This document shows positions 7,013 to 15,587 of a DNA stretch of 15,957 nucleotides, piece after piece. The notes beneath the pieces were generated by a model that searched no databases, was not told where the DNA came from, and was given only the letters and a program-made list of their open reading frames with translations. The translations under genes and the position numbers were made by a program. The first letter of the stretch is position 1; each line of letters starts with the position of its first letter. The DNA lies in the NCBI GenBank assembly GCA_031254535.1, contig JAIRUG010000021.1, positions 1 through 15,957 of the forward strand, read 5' to 3'. Origin of the DNA: Rickettsia sp. GTDB lineage: Bacteria > Pseudomonadota > Alphaproteobacteria > Rickettsiales > Rickettsiaceae.

Positions 7013-7648
7013 ATGCTGTCATTTGAGCAAGTCACTCTTATTATAGACCCAAAAAGTATCTTCACTAATATTAGTATGACTTTTTTACCGTCATCTATAG
7101 TTTATTTACAAGGAGCCAATGGTTGTGGAAAGACTTCATTACTTAGGATTGTAGCTAGTATACAAAATCCAACAAGTGGTAACGTTCTGTATAGATCATT
7201 GAACTGCAAATATTTAAAGAAACCTTATTGTAATTATATTGGACATAATCCTGGATTAAAATCTCAAATAACTGTATTAGAACATTTAAAATTTTGGTCT
7301 ACAATTTATGATTCCCTTGAAACATTAGAATCTTCGATATACTGTTTCAAATTACATAATATTTTGCATGAGAAATGTTACAGGCTTTCTGCTGGTAACC
7401 AAAAGAAGATTGCTTTAGCAAAACTCATTGCTTGCCAATCAAATTTATGGTTATTAGATGAAATAGAAGCAAACCTAGATCAAGAAAATAAAGAATTGCT
7501 ATATAATTTGATGATTTCAAAAGCAAACAACGGGGGGGTAATTTTGGCTACCTCCCACTCCAATATAGATATTAAGTCAGCACAAATAATCAATCTTGAA
7601 GATTATCAGTTCTTGAAGGCAGAAGAGTATGAACTAAAAAAACAATAA
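7013..7648 (+). CDS. ccmA: Heme exporter ATP-binding protein (cytochrome c maturation)
   Basis: CcmA is the ATPase of the CcmABCDE system I pathway, which releases heme-loaded CcmE for attachment to c-type cytochromes at the inner membrane. The 211-residue length fits CcmA, which is about 205 residues and among the shortest ABC ATPases. Visible motifs are Walker A GANGCGKTS (34-42), the ABC signature LSAGNQ (125-130), Walker B LWLLDE (145-150) followed by EANLD, and the switch His in ATSH (182). A stretch YIGHNPGLKSQITVLEHLKFW resembles the CcmA-specific region after the Q loop. AGAGGG lies 11 bases before the ATG. The other ccm genes are not in the window. Scattered ccm genes are usual in Rickettsiales. 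It is possible that the gene is transcribed together with the upstream membrane protein gene. Confidence 0.88.
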   Translation: MLSFEQVTLIIDPKSIFTNISMTFLPSSIVYLQGANGCGKTSLLRIVASIQNPTSGNVLYRSLNCKYLKKPYCNYIGHNPGLKSQITVLEHLKFWSTIYDSLETLESSIYCFKLHNILHEKCYRLSAGNQKKIALAKLIACQSNLWLLDEIEANLDQENKELLYNLMISKANNGGVILATSHSNIDIKSAQIINLEDYQFLKAEEYELKKQ

Positions 7649-7703
7649 TATAAAAACTACATGTACAATAACCAATAACTTTTGATATTTCAAGAAATGA
7701 GGG

Positions 7704-7732
7704 TTGACTTTAGTTGTTAAAATATATATACT
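7704..7732 (+). promoter_or_regulatory. Sigma-70-type promoter of rpsD
   Basis: TTGACT (7704-7709) and TATACT (7727-7732) are separated by exactly 17 bases. This is a near-consensus promoter about 65 bases ahead of the rpsD start codon. The leader is A/T-rich and contains a weak inverted repeat (AATTTC 7750-7755, GAAATT 7777-7782). RpsD represses its own operon through mRNA leader structures in other bacteria. Whether this leader does that cannot be judged here. Confidence 0.8.
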
Positions 7733-7797
7733 TTGATATATGCTTGATGAATTTCAATGTATATGTTAATAATATCGAAATTATGAGATTATAGAGA

Positions 7798-8415
7798 GTG
7801 ACAAAAATTATTAGTTCTAAATATAAGGCAAGCAGAAGACTAGGTGTAAGCCTGTGGGGTGATAACAAAGATGCCTTCAATACAAGAAATTATCGTCCTG
7901 GTCAGCATGGTCAGAATAGTATGATTAAAACTTCTGATTATGGTGTACACTTAAAAGCTAAACAAAAGCTTAAATGTCATTATGGTCGGATTAACGAAAA
8001 ACAATTTAGAAACACCTTTACTCTTGCACAAAAAATGAAAGGCAATACTGGTGGAAATTTTATAGGTCTATTAGAGAGAAGGCTTGACGCTGTTATATAC
8101 AGAATGAATATTGCCCCAACGATTTTTGCCGCAAGACAATTTGTCACACATGGTCACATTAAGGTAAATGGTAAAAAAGTTAACATCCCAAGCATGAGGC
8201 TAAAAGAAGGGGATGTCATCGAACTAAAGGAATCAGCAAAACAAATTCCTGTAATACTCAAAACAGCTAGCAAACAAGAGAATACCGTGCCAGGCTATTT
8301 AACTTTTGATGCTCATTCATTATCTGGTCAGTTCGTCAGAATCCCAGTAATCTCTGATGTTCCGTACCCTTTCGAACCAGAAGTACATTTAGTAATTGAA
8401 CTTTATTCAAGATAG
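7798..8415 (+). CDS. rpsD: 30S ribosomal protein S4
   Basis: S4 binds the 5' domain of 16S rRNA early in assembly of the small subunit. The 205-residue protein is full length. The N-terminal part ([15 protein letters not shown], then [10 protein letters not shown]) and the C-terminal end ([19 protein letters not shown]) are typical. The S4 RNA-binding domain lies around residues 95-160 ([20 protein letters not shown] followed by [11 protein letters not shown]). The start codon is GTG at 7798-7800, chosen because the family begins MTKI at exactly this point. The purine-rich AGAGA directly before it is too close for a standard ribosome site, so initiation context is weak. The gene is monocistronic with its own promoter. 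Confidence 0.97.
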   Translation: MTKIISSKYKASRRLGVSLWGDNKDAFNTRNYRPGQHGQNSMIKTSDYGVHLKAKQKLKCHYGRINEKQFRNTFTLAQKMKGNTGGNFIGLLERRLDAVIYRMNIAPTIFAARQFVTHGHIKVNGKKVNIPSMRLKEGDVIELKESAKQIPVILKTASKQENTVPGYLTFDAHSLSGQFVRIPVISDVPYPFEPEVHLVIELYSR

Positions 8416-8492
8416 TGGAGCCAACCATCTATTAGCGAGGAAGATAGTAGGTCAACGAGAACCTCAGATAAAGATAAGTATTAAATAATACT

Positions 8493-8563
8493 AAATTTTA
8501 TTGGGTTTCTTCATTACCGCTAAGCGATTCCTCACTGATTATGCCGAGCAGCAAATAAAATTT
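8493..8563. repeat. 10-bp inverted repeat in the spacer after rpsD
   Basis: AAATTTTATT (8493-8502) and AATAAAATTT (8554-8563) are perfect reverse complements enclosing 51 bases. Just before, AGTATT/AATACT (about 8477-8492) makes a small hairpin. ATTAGCGAGGA at about 8431 resembles a degraded start of the palindromic elements. The region may hold the rpsD terminator or a decayed repeat. Neither is certain. Confidence 0.4.
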
Positions 8564-8603
8564 GCTAAACCTCAATCTATGTTTACTTAACAAATAATCA
8601 AAA

Positions 8604-9608
8604 ATGTCTTTAAAATACATTTCACACCTAGTAACTAATATAACTTTTTGTTGTTTCTTACTTTCTTTTCAGTCACATGCTTTTGGAATAAACAAAGTAG
8701 ATATACTAGAAGAAATACAAGATTATAAAAAGGTTTTTATTCCAGTATATACTCAAGAAGGAAAAATAAAGATAGCTATACGTTCATATTATAATTCTAA
8801 AAAATTATTTTTTGTTGTTGTAGATCCTTATTTATTAAAAACATCTGTTACTCCTGCTGAGAATTTAGCCTACCGTTATCCTGAAAATATAGAACCAAAA
8901 GGAGAGTCTAGGTATTTTAGTATTAAACAACTTAATAATACCCCTTATTTACAAGCTCTAAATAAATATACTACTACTTCTTGCAAGACTGCTAACTGTG
9001 GAGCCATTAAAAGTGGTCAACTACAAACAAATGGTCATTTTTTAACAATTGATCTGTGCCCCTCTTCTAAGGAATTTGAAAAGGAGTTTTTTCTAAAGCT
9101 AATTGAATTATCTGACAAATTACATAAACCTATTCCAATAAGCTTATGTGTTTCTGGTTTATGGATGGTCAGACGTACAAAAGAGTTTCTATGGCTTAAA
9201 GAACAACATGATAGAGGTAAGATACAAATAACATGGGTTAATCATTCATTGAGTCATCCATATTATAGGGATTTGCCAATTGAAAATAATTTTTTACTTT
9301 TTAACAAAGAAAGTTTTGAAGATGAGATACTTGAGACTGAAAAGATATTGCTACAGTATAATATTGCCCCTTCACCATTTTTCCGTTTTCCAGGTCTTAT
9401 ATCTGATAAAACATTAATGCAAAGATTAAAAAGTTTAGGACTTATTCCTTTAGGAAGCAATTGTTGGCTTGCAAAAGGAGAGCAAGTTACAGATGGGGCT
9501 TTTATATTAGTACATGGTAATAGTAATGAACCAGAAGGTATTAAGATTATTATGCCTATGATAAGTAATTTAAGATTATTACCAATTGAAAGTGCTTTTC
9601 CACAATAA
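8604..9608 (+). CDS. Exported NodB-like polysaccharide deacetylase family protein (divergent)
   Basis: A 334-residue protein with an N-terminal signal peptide (hydrophobic residues 9-24, likely cleavage after SHA at about 26). The C-terminal two thirds carry degenerate NodB-homology motifs. Motif 1 is LTIDLCPSS (147-155). Motif 2 is NHSLSHP (213-219) with the two metal-binding His residues. Motif 3 is FFRFPG (259-264). Motif 5 is ILVHGN (301-306). Active deacetylases usually have TFDDG in motif 1. Here only one Asp (D150) is left and the next position is Leu. The fold and export are well supported, but catalysis on a glycan is uncertain. Possible substrates would be peptidoglycan or a surface polysaccharide in the periplasm. 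The gene stands alone, between rpsD and a nested repeat element. Confidence 0.72.
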   Translation: MSLKYISHLVTNITFCCFLLSFQSHAFGINKVDILEEIQDYKKVFIPVYTQEGKIKIAIRSYYNSKKLFFVVVDPYLLKTSVTPAENLAYRYPENIEPKGESRYFSIKQLNNTPYLQALNKYTTTSCKTANCGAIKSGQLQTNGHFLTIDLCPSSKEFEKEFFLKLIELSDKLHKPIPISLCVSGLWMVRRTKEFLWLKEQHDRGKIQITWVNHSLSHPYYRDLPIENNFLLFNKESFEDEILETEKILLQYNIAPSPFFRFPGLISDKTLMQRLKSLGLIPLGSNCWLAKGEQVTDGAFILVHGNSNEPEGIKIIMPMISNLRLLPIESAFPQ

Positions 9609-9612
9609 AATA

Positions 9613-9838
9613 TATAGCTAACTCGACCTAGGTTCTGTTGACAAAATTAATGAGATGTATGCTCCGCTTAAACGCTATTAGCAAGCAGTAGCGAAACACG
9701 ACAAAGCAATCCAGATTTATTCTAACTTTTTTAGATTGCTTTGTCGCCACAAAGTGGCTCCTCGCAATGACATTTAAGCGGAGCATACATCTCTTTAATT
9801 TTGTTTACAGAACCTAGAACTTTAACTGGTTAGCTATA
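9613..9838. repeat. Three-layer nested palindromic element (copy 3)
   Basis: The outer ends TATAGCTAAC (9613-9622) and GTTAGCTATA (9829-9838) are a perfect 10-bp inverted repeat of the same kind as the ends at 2320, 5631 and 5884. Inside lies a 45-bp inverted repeat, 9628-9672 against 9773-9817, with three mismatches. It begins CTAGGTTCTGTTGACAAAAT. Inside that lies a third palindrome (9673-9772) with core GACAAAGCAATC/GATTGCTTTGTC (9700-9711 and 9734-9745) and a side hairpin GCCAC/GTGGC. It fills most of the 321-base spacer. The remaining bases up to 9929 show no gene. The middle layer looks like the ends of an insertion sequence, but I cannot name it. Confidence 0.9.
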
Positions 9839-9929
9839 GATAATTGCAAAGCCCCCTACCTTTAGAATTTAGTTGCTCCATCAAAAAGCTATGGACATAA
9901 GATGTGATATAGATTCGTGATCGAACAAG

Positions 9930-10343
9930 TTAAGGTTTATAATATTTATCAATCACCCAATCTATAAATGTATTATCAACATACTGCTTTTTTAGAGCAT
10001 ATTCATATACTTCTTTTATTAGAGCTGTAAGATTGGCAAATGAAAAGTTTAAATTTTTCTCAGTTAACATATTAATAGTTAAACTAGTGGCTTTGCTAAA
10101 GATTTTCATCTGATCAATAGTCAGTACCTCAAGGTTTACTTCGTTATCAACAACAAGAGCTTCCAAATTAACATCTAATGCTTTGGCAATTAATTGTAAA
10201 TTACTAGCACTAGGGTTTTTTGAACTACCGTACAAAATACTATAAACAGTATTTCTACTCATTCCAGTTTTCTTCTCTATTTCTACAGCGTTGATATTTT
10301 TTTGCGTCATTAATGAGCTAAGTTTGGTCTGTAAGCTTACCAT
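9930..10343 (-). CDS. Small HTH (Xre/Cro-CI type) transcriptional regulator
   Basis: A 137-residue protein with an N-terminal helix-turn-helix domain at about residues 6-64: LMTQKNINAVEIEKKTGMSR then NTVYSILYGSSKNPSASNLQ. The recognition helix is in TGMSRNTVYSIL. The remaining 70 residues have no domain I recognise and may serve dimerisation or ligand binding. A short internal duplication is visible: VNLEALVVDNE followed directly by VNLEVLTIDQM. It lies downstream of rpoD on the same strand, 132 bases away, so read-through from the dnaG-rpoD operon is possible. A 20-bp palindrome 22 bases upstream of the start is a candidate operator. The target is unknown. Confidence 0.85.
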   Translation of the reverse strand: MVSLQTKLSSLMTQKNINAVEIEKKTGMSRNTVYSILYGSSKNPSASNLQLIAKALDVNLEALVVDNEVNLEVLTIDQMKIFSKATSLTINMLTEKNLNFSFANLTALIKEVYEYALKKQYVDNTFIDWVIDKYYKP

Positions 10344-10365
10344 GGATAATACTTTGCCTATAAAT

Positions 10366-10385
10366 TTAATATTCCTAAATATTAA
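10366..10385. promoter_or_regulatory. Palindrome upstream of the HTH gene, candidate operator
   Basis: TTAATATT (10366-10373) and AATATTAA (10378-10385) form a perfect 8-bp inverted repeat around a 4-base centre. It lies 22 bases ahead of the regulator's ATG, where self-repressing HTH proteins often bind. The very A/T-rich setting makes chance palindromes common. A TATAAT-like -10 box on the minus strand (10441 down to 10436) has only a weak -35 partner. Confidence 0.45.
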
Positions 10386-10475
10386 GGTATCTCCATTAAA
10401 AAGTAAACAAATAATAATTAATTAATTTAGATTTAATTATACATGGACACAAATCATTAAAAAATCTTATGCAAA

Positions 10476-12392
10476 TTAGCCTCCAAAAGCAGACTCTGAA
10501 GAATTGTTATGCTTTTTAGAACCACTCCGGAAGCTACTAAGCCTTTTAGATCTAGTCGGATGCTTTAATTTACGTAGTGCTTTGGATTCTATTTGCCTAA
10601 TACGCTCCCTAGTAACATTGAATTGTTGCCCTACTTCCTCCAGTGTATGATCAGTATTCATTCCTATACCGAATCTCATTCTTAAAACTCTTTCTTCACG
10701 AGGAGTAAGGGTTGCTAATACTCTAGTTGTAACCTCTCGTAAATTCGATTGAATTGCCGCATCAAGTGGTAATATAGCATTCTTGTCTTCAATAAAGTCT
10801 CCCAGATAACTACCATCGTCATCACCTACTGGATTTTCCAAGCTAATTGGCTCTTTAGCTATCTTCATCACTTTACGTACTTTATCAACTGGCATAGAAA
10901 GGCGAGCAGCAATCTCTGCTGGAGTTGGTTCATAACCTAGTTCGTTCAGCATCTGCCTAGAAGTACGAATAATTTTATTGATCGTTTCAATCATATGCAC
11001 AGGAATACGTATGGTTCTAGCTTGATCAGCAATGGCTCTAGTAATAGCTTGCCTAATCCACCAAGTAGCATAAGTAGAAAATTTGTATCCCCTACGATAT
11101 TCAAATTTATCAACAGCCTTCATTAATCCAATATTTCCTTCCTGAATTAAATCTAAAAACTGCAACCCACGATTTGCATATTTTTTAGCAATCGAGATAA
11201 CTAGACGAAGATTAGCTTCTATCATAGCTTTTTTTGCCCTAAGGACTTGTCTTTCACCCTTTTGTATGGTATGCACTAATTTTTTAAATTCAATAATTGG
11301 CAAACCACTAATCATTTCCATGATTTTTAATTCGCTAATCATTTGATCAGTAACATAAGATTCTTTAGCAAGGAAATTCTTCCAATTAGAATTCTTATTT
11401 TTTTGCATTTGCCTTTTCCAGTTCTCATCAATTACTACTCCCATATATTCACTTAAGAAACACTGACGAGTTATGCCATGTTTTTCAGCTAATTTAAGGA
11501 AATTACCTTCTTTATTCACTAATTCTCTATTCAGACTGTATATCCTATTAAGAATTTCCTCCGTCCTTTTAGAATGAAAATGGATGCCAGAAATTTCAAT
11601 AATTAGTAATTGTAGATTTTTGGCATATTTTTTGTTATCTTGCAATCCTTTAGGTTGAGGATAACGTGTGTAATGTTTTTTTGCTTCAACTAACAACTCT
11701 TCAGAAAGTTTAGAAATTTTCTCCATACGCTTGACAACATTAGGTAATAACTGTAACTCAATAGCAGCTATTGATAAATTACTAGCTTCTTCATGCTCTT
11801 CATGTTCTGATTCTATATAATTATTTGGATTTTCTTCAGAATTACCACAATATTCGTGAACCATATTAGCTTCTAAATCAATCAAATCCCGAAGTAGTAT
11901 TTTTTCATTAGCTAAATCCTCATGCCATTTAATAAAGAACTTCATTGATATTGGATTTTCACAAAGTGACTTAACCATTATCTCTTTACCTTCCTCAATA
12001 TCTTGAGCTACTTCTATTTCAGCTTCACGAGAAAAAAGCCCTACCCCTCCCATATCTCGTAAATACAATCTTACTGGATCATCGGTTGTACCTAAATTTT
12101 CTTCTTCACTGTCATCTTCAGGCTCGTTATCAACATTATTAGATAGTTTAAATTCTTCATCTACATTAATATCAAGTTTAATCTCGTCCTCATCACCTTC
12201 TATAATATCAACTCCAGCCTCAGAAAACTTTGATATTACCTTCTCTAGATCATTTACTGATATATTATTAGTAATTGGAATAACTTTGTTTATATCATAG
12301 TAAGTAACTGCCTTGCCTTTTTCTTTAGCTGTTTTAACTAATTTATCAACGGCATTACTTTTTACATCTATATTCTTTTTTACGTCCGTCAT
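10476..12392 (-). CDS. rpoD: RNA polymerase primary sigma factor (sigma-70)
   Basis: The housekeeping sigma factor, 638 residues, normal for alphaproteobacteria. An acidic region 1.1 (residues 1-100) is followed by region 1.2 ([12 protein letters not shown], 104-115) and a long non-conserved region rich in Glu and Lys. Region 2 covers about 383-465 and includes the -10 recognition helix ([20 protein letters not shown]). Region 3 starts near [12 protein letters not shown] (462-473). Region 4 includes [17 protein letters not shown] and the -35 helix [20 protein letters not shown] (593-612). The start is 17 bases after the dnaG stop, with AAGG about 12 bases before the ATG. Co-transcription with dnaG matches the classic dnaG-rpoD arrangement. 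Nothing is missing. Confidence 0.98.
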   Translation of the reverse strand: MTDVKKNIDVKSNAVDKLVKTAKEKGKAVTYYDINKVIPITNNISVNDLEKVISKFSEAGVDIIEGDEDEIKLDINVDEEFKLSNNVDNEPEDDSEEENLGTTDDPVRLYLRDMGGVGLFSREAEIEVAQDIEEGKEIMVKSLCENPISMKFFIKWHEDLANEKILLRDLIDLEANMVHEYCGNSEENPNNYIESEHEEHEEASNLSIAAIELQLLPNVVKRMEKISKLSEELLVEAKKHYTRYPQPKGLQDNKKYAKNLQLLIIEISGIHFHSKRTEEILNRIYSLNRELVNKEGNFLKLAEKHGITRQCFLSEYMGVVIDENWKRQMQKNKNSNWKNFLAKESYVTDQMISELKIMEMISGLPIIEFKKLVHTIQKGERQVLRAKKAMIEANLRLVISIAKKYANRGLQFLDLIQEGNIGLMKAVDKFEYRRGYKFSTYATWWIRQAITRAIADQARTIRIPVHMIETINKIIRTSRQMLNELGYEPTPAEIAARLSMPVDKVRKVMKIAKEPISLENPVGDDDGSYLGDFIEDKNAILPLDAAIQSNLREVTTRVLATLTPREERVLRMRFGIGMNTDHTLEEVGQQFNVTRERIRQIESKALRKLKHPTRSKRLSSFRSGSKKHNNSSESAFGG

Positions 12393-12409
12393 AATTTATA
12401 AACCTTAGG

Positions 12410-14182
12410 TCAATTAGTAAAAGATTCGTTTAGATTATGAAGCTCTTTAGAGACTCTCATAATTTCTTCTCGGTATAGCATAGCTTTTTTTAATTCTTCA
12501 TCTGATCCATTCTGAATGATGGAGATATATTCTTGTTTTAGTAGTATTAGGTGATGTTTCTTATGCAACCATTGCCAAAGCAAGTCAGAATCTATATCAT
12601 TCTTATTAAATGATATATCTAGGAATAGATTATTAGGTTTTGACAATACCGAAAAAGTCTCGTAAAATCCAGATCTTTCTACTAAATCAATAATATTTTC
12701 CTGATCGAATATATCATTACTAATAATCTCTGCAAAATACCAATCACGAAAGTCTTCAAGCATACCATTTTGAAAATGTAATGTTAATAAAAAATCCTTT
12801 ATTTCTTGCTTTTTAACTATCTCTGGAAATTTTACTAACATCATACAAAAAACTTGTTCTAACATCTCAATTTCTGAATAGTCGGGAGTTGAAAATATTA
12901 CATTTGAATTTTTTGCACCCCCTTTACTTTGGCGTTTAATTAAATTTTGCCATATTTGGTCTTTAAAATATCTATAGTAATTATGGCTAAGTGTCCTATC
13001 TTTTATTTGCTTACAATAATCTTCAAGATTTTTTTCCAAAATAGCTTTGTCTTCCGGAGTTACAAAAGTCTTACCTTCATATTCGGAACGCCAAATCATT
13101 TCGGATAGATTAATCCTTTTATCAAAAATTTGTACAAAGCCCTTTGCCCCCTCTTTATTTATAATATCATTAGGATCATTTCCACCGGGTAACATGACAA
13201 AGGAAATTTTCTTATTACCATTTATCAACGGTAATACTAGGTTAATTACCCGCTGAGTAGCTTTTATTCCTGCCATATCACCATCTAAACAAAGTACTAT
13301 TTCATCTCCAGCACGCCATAATTTTTGCAAATGATTCTCTGTAACCGCAGTACCAAGACTTGCTACTGTTTCTTTAAAACCAGCCTGGTGCAAGGCAATA
13401 ACATCTAAGTACCCCTCAACCAAGATTGAGTGGTTTTTCTTATAAGCAACACTAACCGCATTATTCTCTCCATATAATGTTTCATTTTTTTGAAATAATA
13501 TGGTTTCCGGAGAATTTAAATATTTAGGCAACCCATCACCAAGTACTCGTCCTCCAAAACCAATTACCTTATTATAGATATTTCTAATCGGAAAAATTAT
13601 ACGATTATAAAATATCTCATATATTGTACCATCATTTCGCTTGCCCACTAAGCCTGCTTTTTGAAGTTTTTTCAAAGATATTGATTTTTTTTCAAAAAAT
13701 TTCTGCAATTCCTTAGCTGGAGGAGCAAAACCGATGGAAAATTCCTTAATTGCTTCTTTACTAATACCACGATCATATAAATAGCTACATACTTCTTGTG
13801 ACAATTGTGATGTAAAAAACCTTTCTGCCATTTCTAAAATATCAAGTAGTTCATCCGATTCTTCATGGAGCCTTTGTTGTTCTACGGTTAATTTAGGCAA
13901 TTCAATGCCATAATCGTTAGCAAGTTTAATAGCTGCTTCTTTGTAAGATAAACCACTAAGGCTGGCAACAAATTTTATAACATCTCCGTGAACAGTGCAG
14001 CCAAAACAATAATAAAATCTCTTGGCATCATTTACAGTAAATGACGGAGATTTTTCAACATGAAAAGGACATAGCCCCAGGTAATTTCCAGATTTCTTAG
14101 TTAAAACTACTTTTTGCCTAACAATATCAGATAAATTAATCCTAGTTCTGAGAAGTTCATAAAATTCTAATGGAATTCTCAT
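12410..14182 (-). CDS. dnaG: DNA primase
   Basis: Primase makes the RNA primers for DNA replication and works with the DnaB helicase. The 590-residue protein has the CHC2 zinc ribbon (C38, H41, C59, C62: CPFH ... CFGC). It is followed by the catalytic core with GFGGRVL (208-214) and the TOPRIM metal-binding motifs EGYLD (256-260) and DGD (300-302). A C-terminal helicase-binding region of low conservation makes up the rest. The start codon overlaps the stop of the upstream gene by four bases (ATGA), which points to translational coupling. rpoD follows 17 bases downstream. The full frame is intact. Confidence 0.98.
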   Translation of the reverse strand: MRIPLEFYELLRTRINLSDIVRQKVVLTKKSGNYLGLCPFHVEKSPSFTVNDAKRFYYCFGCTVHGDVIKFVASLSGLSYKEAAIKLANDYGIELPKLTVEQQRLHEESDELLDILEMAERFFTSQLSQEVCSYLYDRGISKEAIKEFSIGFAPPAKELQKFFEKKSISLKKLQKAGLVGKRNDGTIYEIFYNRIIFPIRNIYNKVIGFGGRVLGDGLPKYLNSPETILFQKNETLYGENNAVSVAYKKNHSILVEGYLDVIALHQAGFKETVASLGTAVTENHLQKLWRAGDEIVLCLDGDMAGIKATQRVINLVLPLINGNKKISFVMLPGGNDPNDIINKEGAKGFVQIFDKRINLSEMIWRSEYEGKTFVTPEDKAILEKNLEDYCKQIKDRTLSHNYYRYFKDQIWQNLIKRQSKGGAKNSNVIFSTPDYSEIEMLEQVFCMMLVKFPEIVKKQEIKDFLLTLHFQNGMLEDFRDWYFAEIISNDIFDQENIIDLVERSGFYETFSVLSKPNNLFLDISFNKNDIDSDLLWQWLHKKHHLILLKQEYISIIQNGSDEELKKAMLYREEIMRVSKELHNLNESFTN

Positions 14183-14799
14183 AAACCTAAAATAAAGGTG
14201 AATATAATTGTAGAAAAACAGTAAGTAAGAGGTACTAATAAATTATCGTTGATTAATAACTTTTTTGAATAGAATTCGCCAATAGTAGTAACTACAGAAC
14301 TAATTATGATAACAGTAAAACTAGTATGATAGCCGATGAAAAAATATACTAACAGGCTAATAAAAATTGCAGAAATTAGAAAGGCAATAGAACCTTCCAA
14401 TGACTTGCCATTTTCTAGAGACTTACCTATTTTGGTGCCAACTAACGCAGCAAGACAATCAGCTATTATTAATATCAACCAAGATGAAATGGCTAAACCT
14501 TTTGAAAATAAAAGAGCTGTCAAAAAAAATCCAATCGCCATAAAACTACCGCCACTTAGTCTGAATGAACCACTCTGCTCCTCAGGTCTCATAAACTTTG
14601 TAAGAAATCTATCTGTAAATTTCTTAACGTATAAATTGTAGTGTCTGGCAATATCTATATATAATACACAGGCAGTAAGTAAAAATAATAGTGTAGTAAC
14701 AACTAATTTAGATGAAAATAAATAAAAAAGCGGTATAATCAGACTGTATAAATGGAAGGTTTTGCGTTGTATTTCAAATTTAAAGATTTTAGTTTGCAT
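14179..14799 (-). CDS. CTP-dependent lipid/isoprenoid kinase-like membrane protein (SEC59/DGK1/VTE5 family)
   Basis: A 206-residue polytopic membrane protein. The N-terminus has ExxRKxxHLYSL (E9, R12, K13, H16), the start signature of the phosphatidate cytidylyltransferase/dolichol kinase-like family. RLSGGSFMAIGFFL follows at about 79-92 and IIADCLAALVGTKIGK at about 111-126, with an Asp where the family has its nucleotide-binding motif. KSLEGSIAFLISA is the last conserved block. Relatives use CTP to phosphorylate dolichol, diacylglycerol or phytol, and some are annotated as phosphatidate cytidylyltransferase. The substrate here is unknown. True CdsA is longer, so I would not call it cdsA. 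It is the first gene of the unit with dnaG and rpoD. Confidence 0.8.
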   Translation of the reverse strand: MQTKIFKFEIQRKTFHLYSLIIPLFYLFSSKLVVTTLLFLLTACVLYIDIARHYNLYVKKFTDRFLTKFMRPEEQSGSFRLSGGSFMAIGFFLTALLFSKGLAISSWLILIIADCLAALVGTKIGKSLENGKSLEGSIAFLISAIFISLLVYFFIGYHTSFTVIIISSVVTTIGEFYSKKLLINDNLLVPLTYCFSTIIFTFILGL

Positions 14800-14818
14800 A
14801 ATAATCTAAAAGGGCTGT

Positions 14819-14847
14819 TTGACAAAGTTTAACACAACAAATATACT
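14819..14847 (+). promoter_or_regulatory. Near-consensus sigma-70 promoter of greA
   Basis: TTGACA (14819-14824) and TATACT (14842-14847) are separated by exactly 17 bases. The ATG of greA follows about 25 bases after the expected transcription start. There is no clear Shine-Dalgarno sequence before the ATG. Confidence 0.85.
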
Positions 14848-14867
14848 AGAAAACTTAACTTAGACAA
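14840..14867 (-). promoter_or_regulatory. Candidate promoter of the kinase-like gene - dnaG - rpoD unit
   Basis: On the minus strand TTGTCT (14867 down to 14862) and TATATT (14845 down to 14840) are 16 bases apart. The -10 box shares bases with the -10 box of the greA promoter on the other strand. The two divergent promoters would then compete for RNA polymerase. The -35 matches the consensus at four of six positions. Confidence 0.5.
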
Positions 14868-14878
14868 GACATATTATT

Positions 14879-15367
14879 ATGACAAAATTTCCTATTACAC
14901 ATAAAGGGTTTGATAGTTTAGAGAAAGAAATCAAACACCTTAAGCATATAGAGAGACCAAAAATAATTGAGGCTATAGCAACAGCTAGAGACTTTGGAGA
15001 TTTATCCGAGAATGCGGAATATCATGCAGCAAGAGAAAGGCAAAGTTTTATTGAAGGGCGTATTTTAGATCTTGAGGATAAAGTGGCAAGAGCTGAAATT
15101 ATTGATACCTCAAAACTCTCAGGTGACAGCATAAAATTTGGGGCTACAGTTAAGTTGATCGATGACGAAACGGAGGAAGTAGTTGTATACCATATTGTTG
15201 GAGAGTATGAAGCAGATATAACTAAAAAGAGAGTATCGATAGTATCACCAATTGCTAAGGCTCTTATCGGTAAAGGAGTTGGAGATATAGTGGAAGTAAC
15301 AACTCCTAAAGGTTCAAAATCTTATGAGGTTTTGGAAGTAGCATATCAAGAACTAGTAGATATTTGA
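14879..15367 (+). CDS. greA: Transcription elongation factor GreA
   Basis: GreA inserts its coiled coil into the secondary channel of RNA polymerase and triggers cleavage of backtracked RNA. The 162-residue length is normal (E. coli 158). The N-terminal coiled coil carries the tip motif ARDFGDLSENAEYHAARERQ, with D41 and E44 at the positions of the E. coli catalytic acidic pair. The C-terminal FKBP-like domain has the family pattern SPIAKALIGKGVGDIVEV, ending in YEVLEVAY. It is transcribed divergently from the dnaG operon from a strong promoter. It appears to be a single-gene unit with a possible terminator after it. Confidence 0.97.
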   Translation: MTKFPITHKGFDSLEKEIKHLKHIERPKIIEAIATARDFGDLSENAEYHAARERQSFIEGRILDLEDKVARAEIIDTSKLSGDSIKFGATVKLIDDETEEVVVYHIVGEYEADITKKRVSIVSPIAKALIGKGVGDIVEVTTPKGSKSYEVLEVAYQELVDI

Positions 15368-15479
15368 GGTATCTATATACTCTTCTGCTTTAAAGAATTG
15401 ACTCCGCAAAACTTCGGGACATTCGTGTGCAAAACAATGTTTACTACGCTGTACTCGTTTCCCCCTTTTTATTGTTCCC

Positions 15480-15530
15480 ATTCTTCAAGTCATTTGAGTA
15501 CACTCGAATAACTTCAAGAATTGTTTTTTT
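15480..15530 (+). terminator. Candidate rho-independent terminator downstream of greA
   Basis: ATTCTTCAAGTCATTTGAGT and its imperfect inverted partner ending ACTTCAAGAAT form a stem at 15480-15521 with 17 of 22 positions paired. A run of seven Ts follows at 15524-15530. It lies 112 bases after the greA stop. The long imperfect stem may alternatively be a decayed palindromic repeat. The stretch 15368-15587 shows no coding frame that I can support. Confidence 0.5.
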
Positions 15531-15587
15531 GAAATTATCATACATTCACATACTCATATATCATGAAATGGTATCTATTCATTCAAC

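Noticed and set aside
14336-14641. 101-residue plus-strand frame opposite the kinase-like gene
   Set aside because: Antisense shadow of a conserved membrane protein gene. No recognisable features.
14811-14830. GGGCTGTTTGACAAAGTTT as an insertion sequence end
   Set aside because: It slightly resembles the middle layer at 9628 (GGTTCTGTTGACAAA), but there is no inverted partner nearby, and the bases are better explained as the -35 region of the greA promoter.
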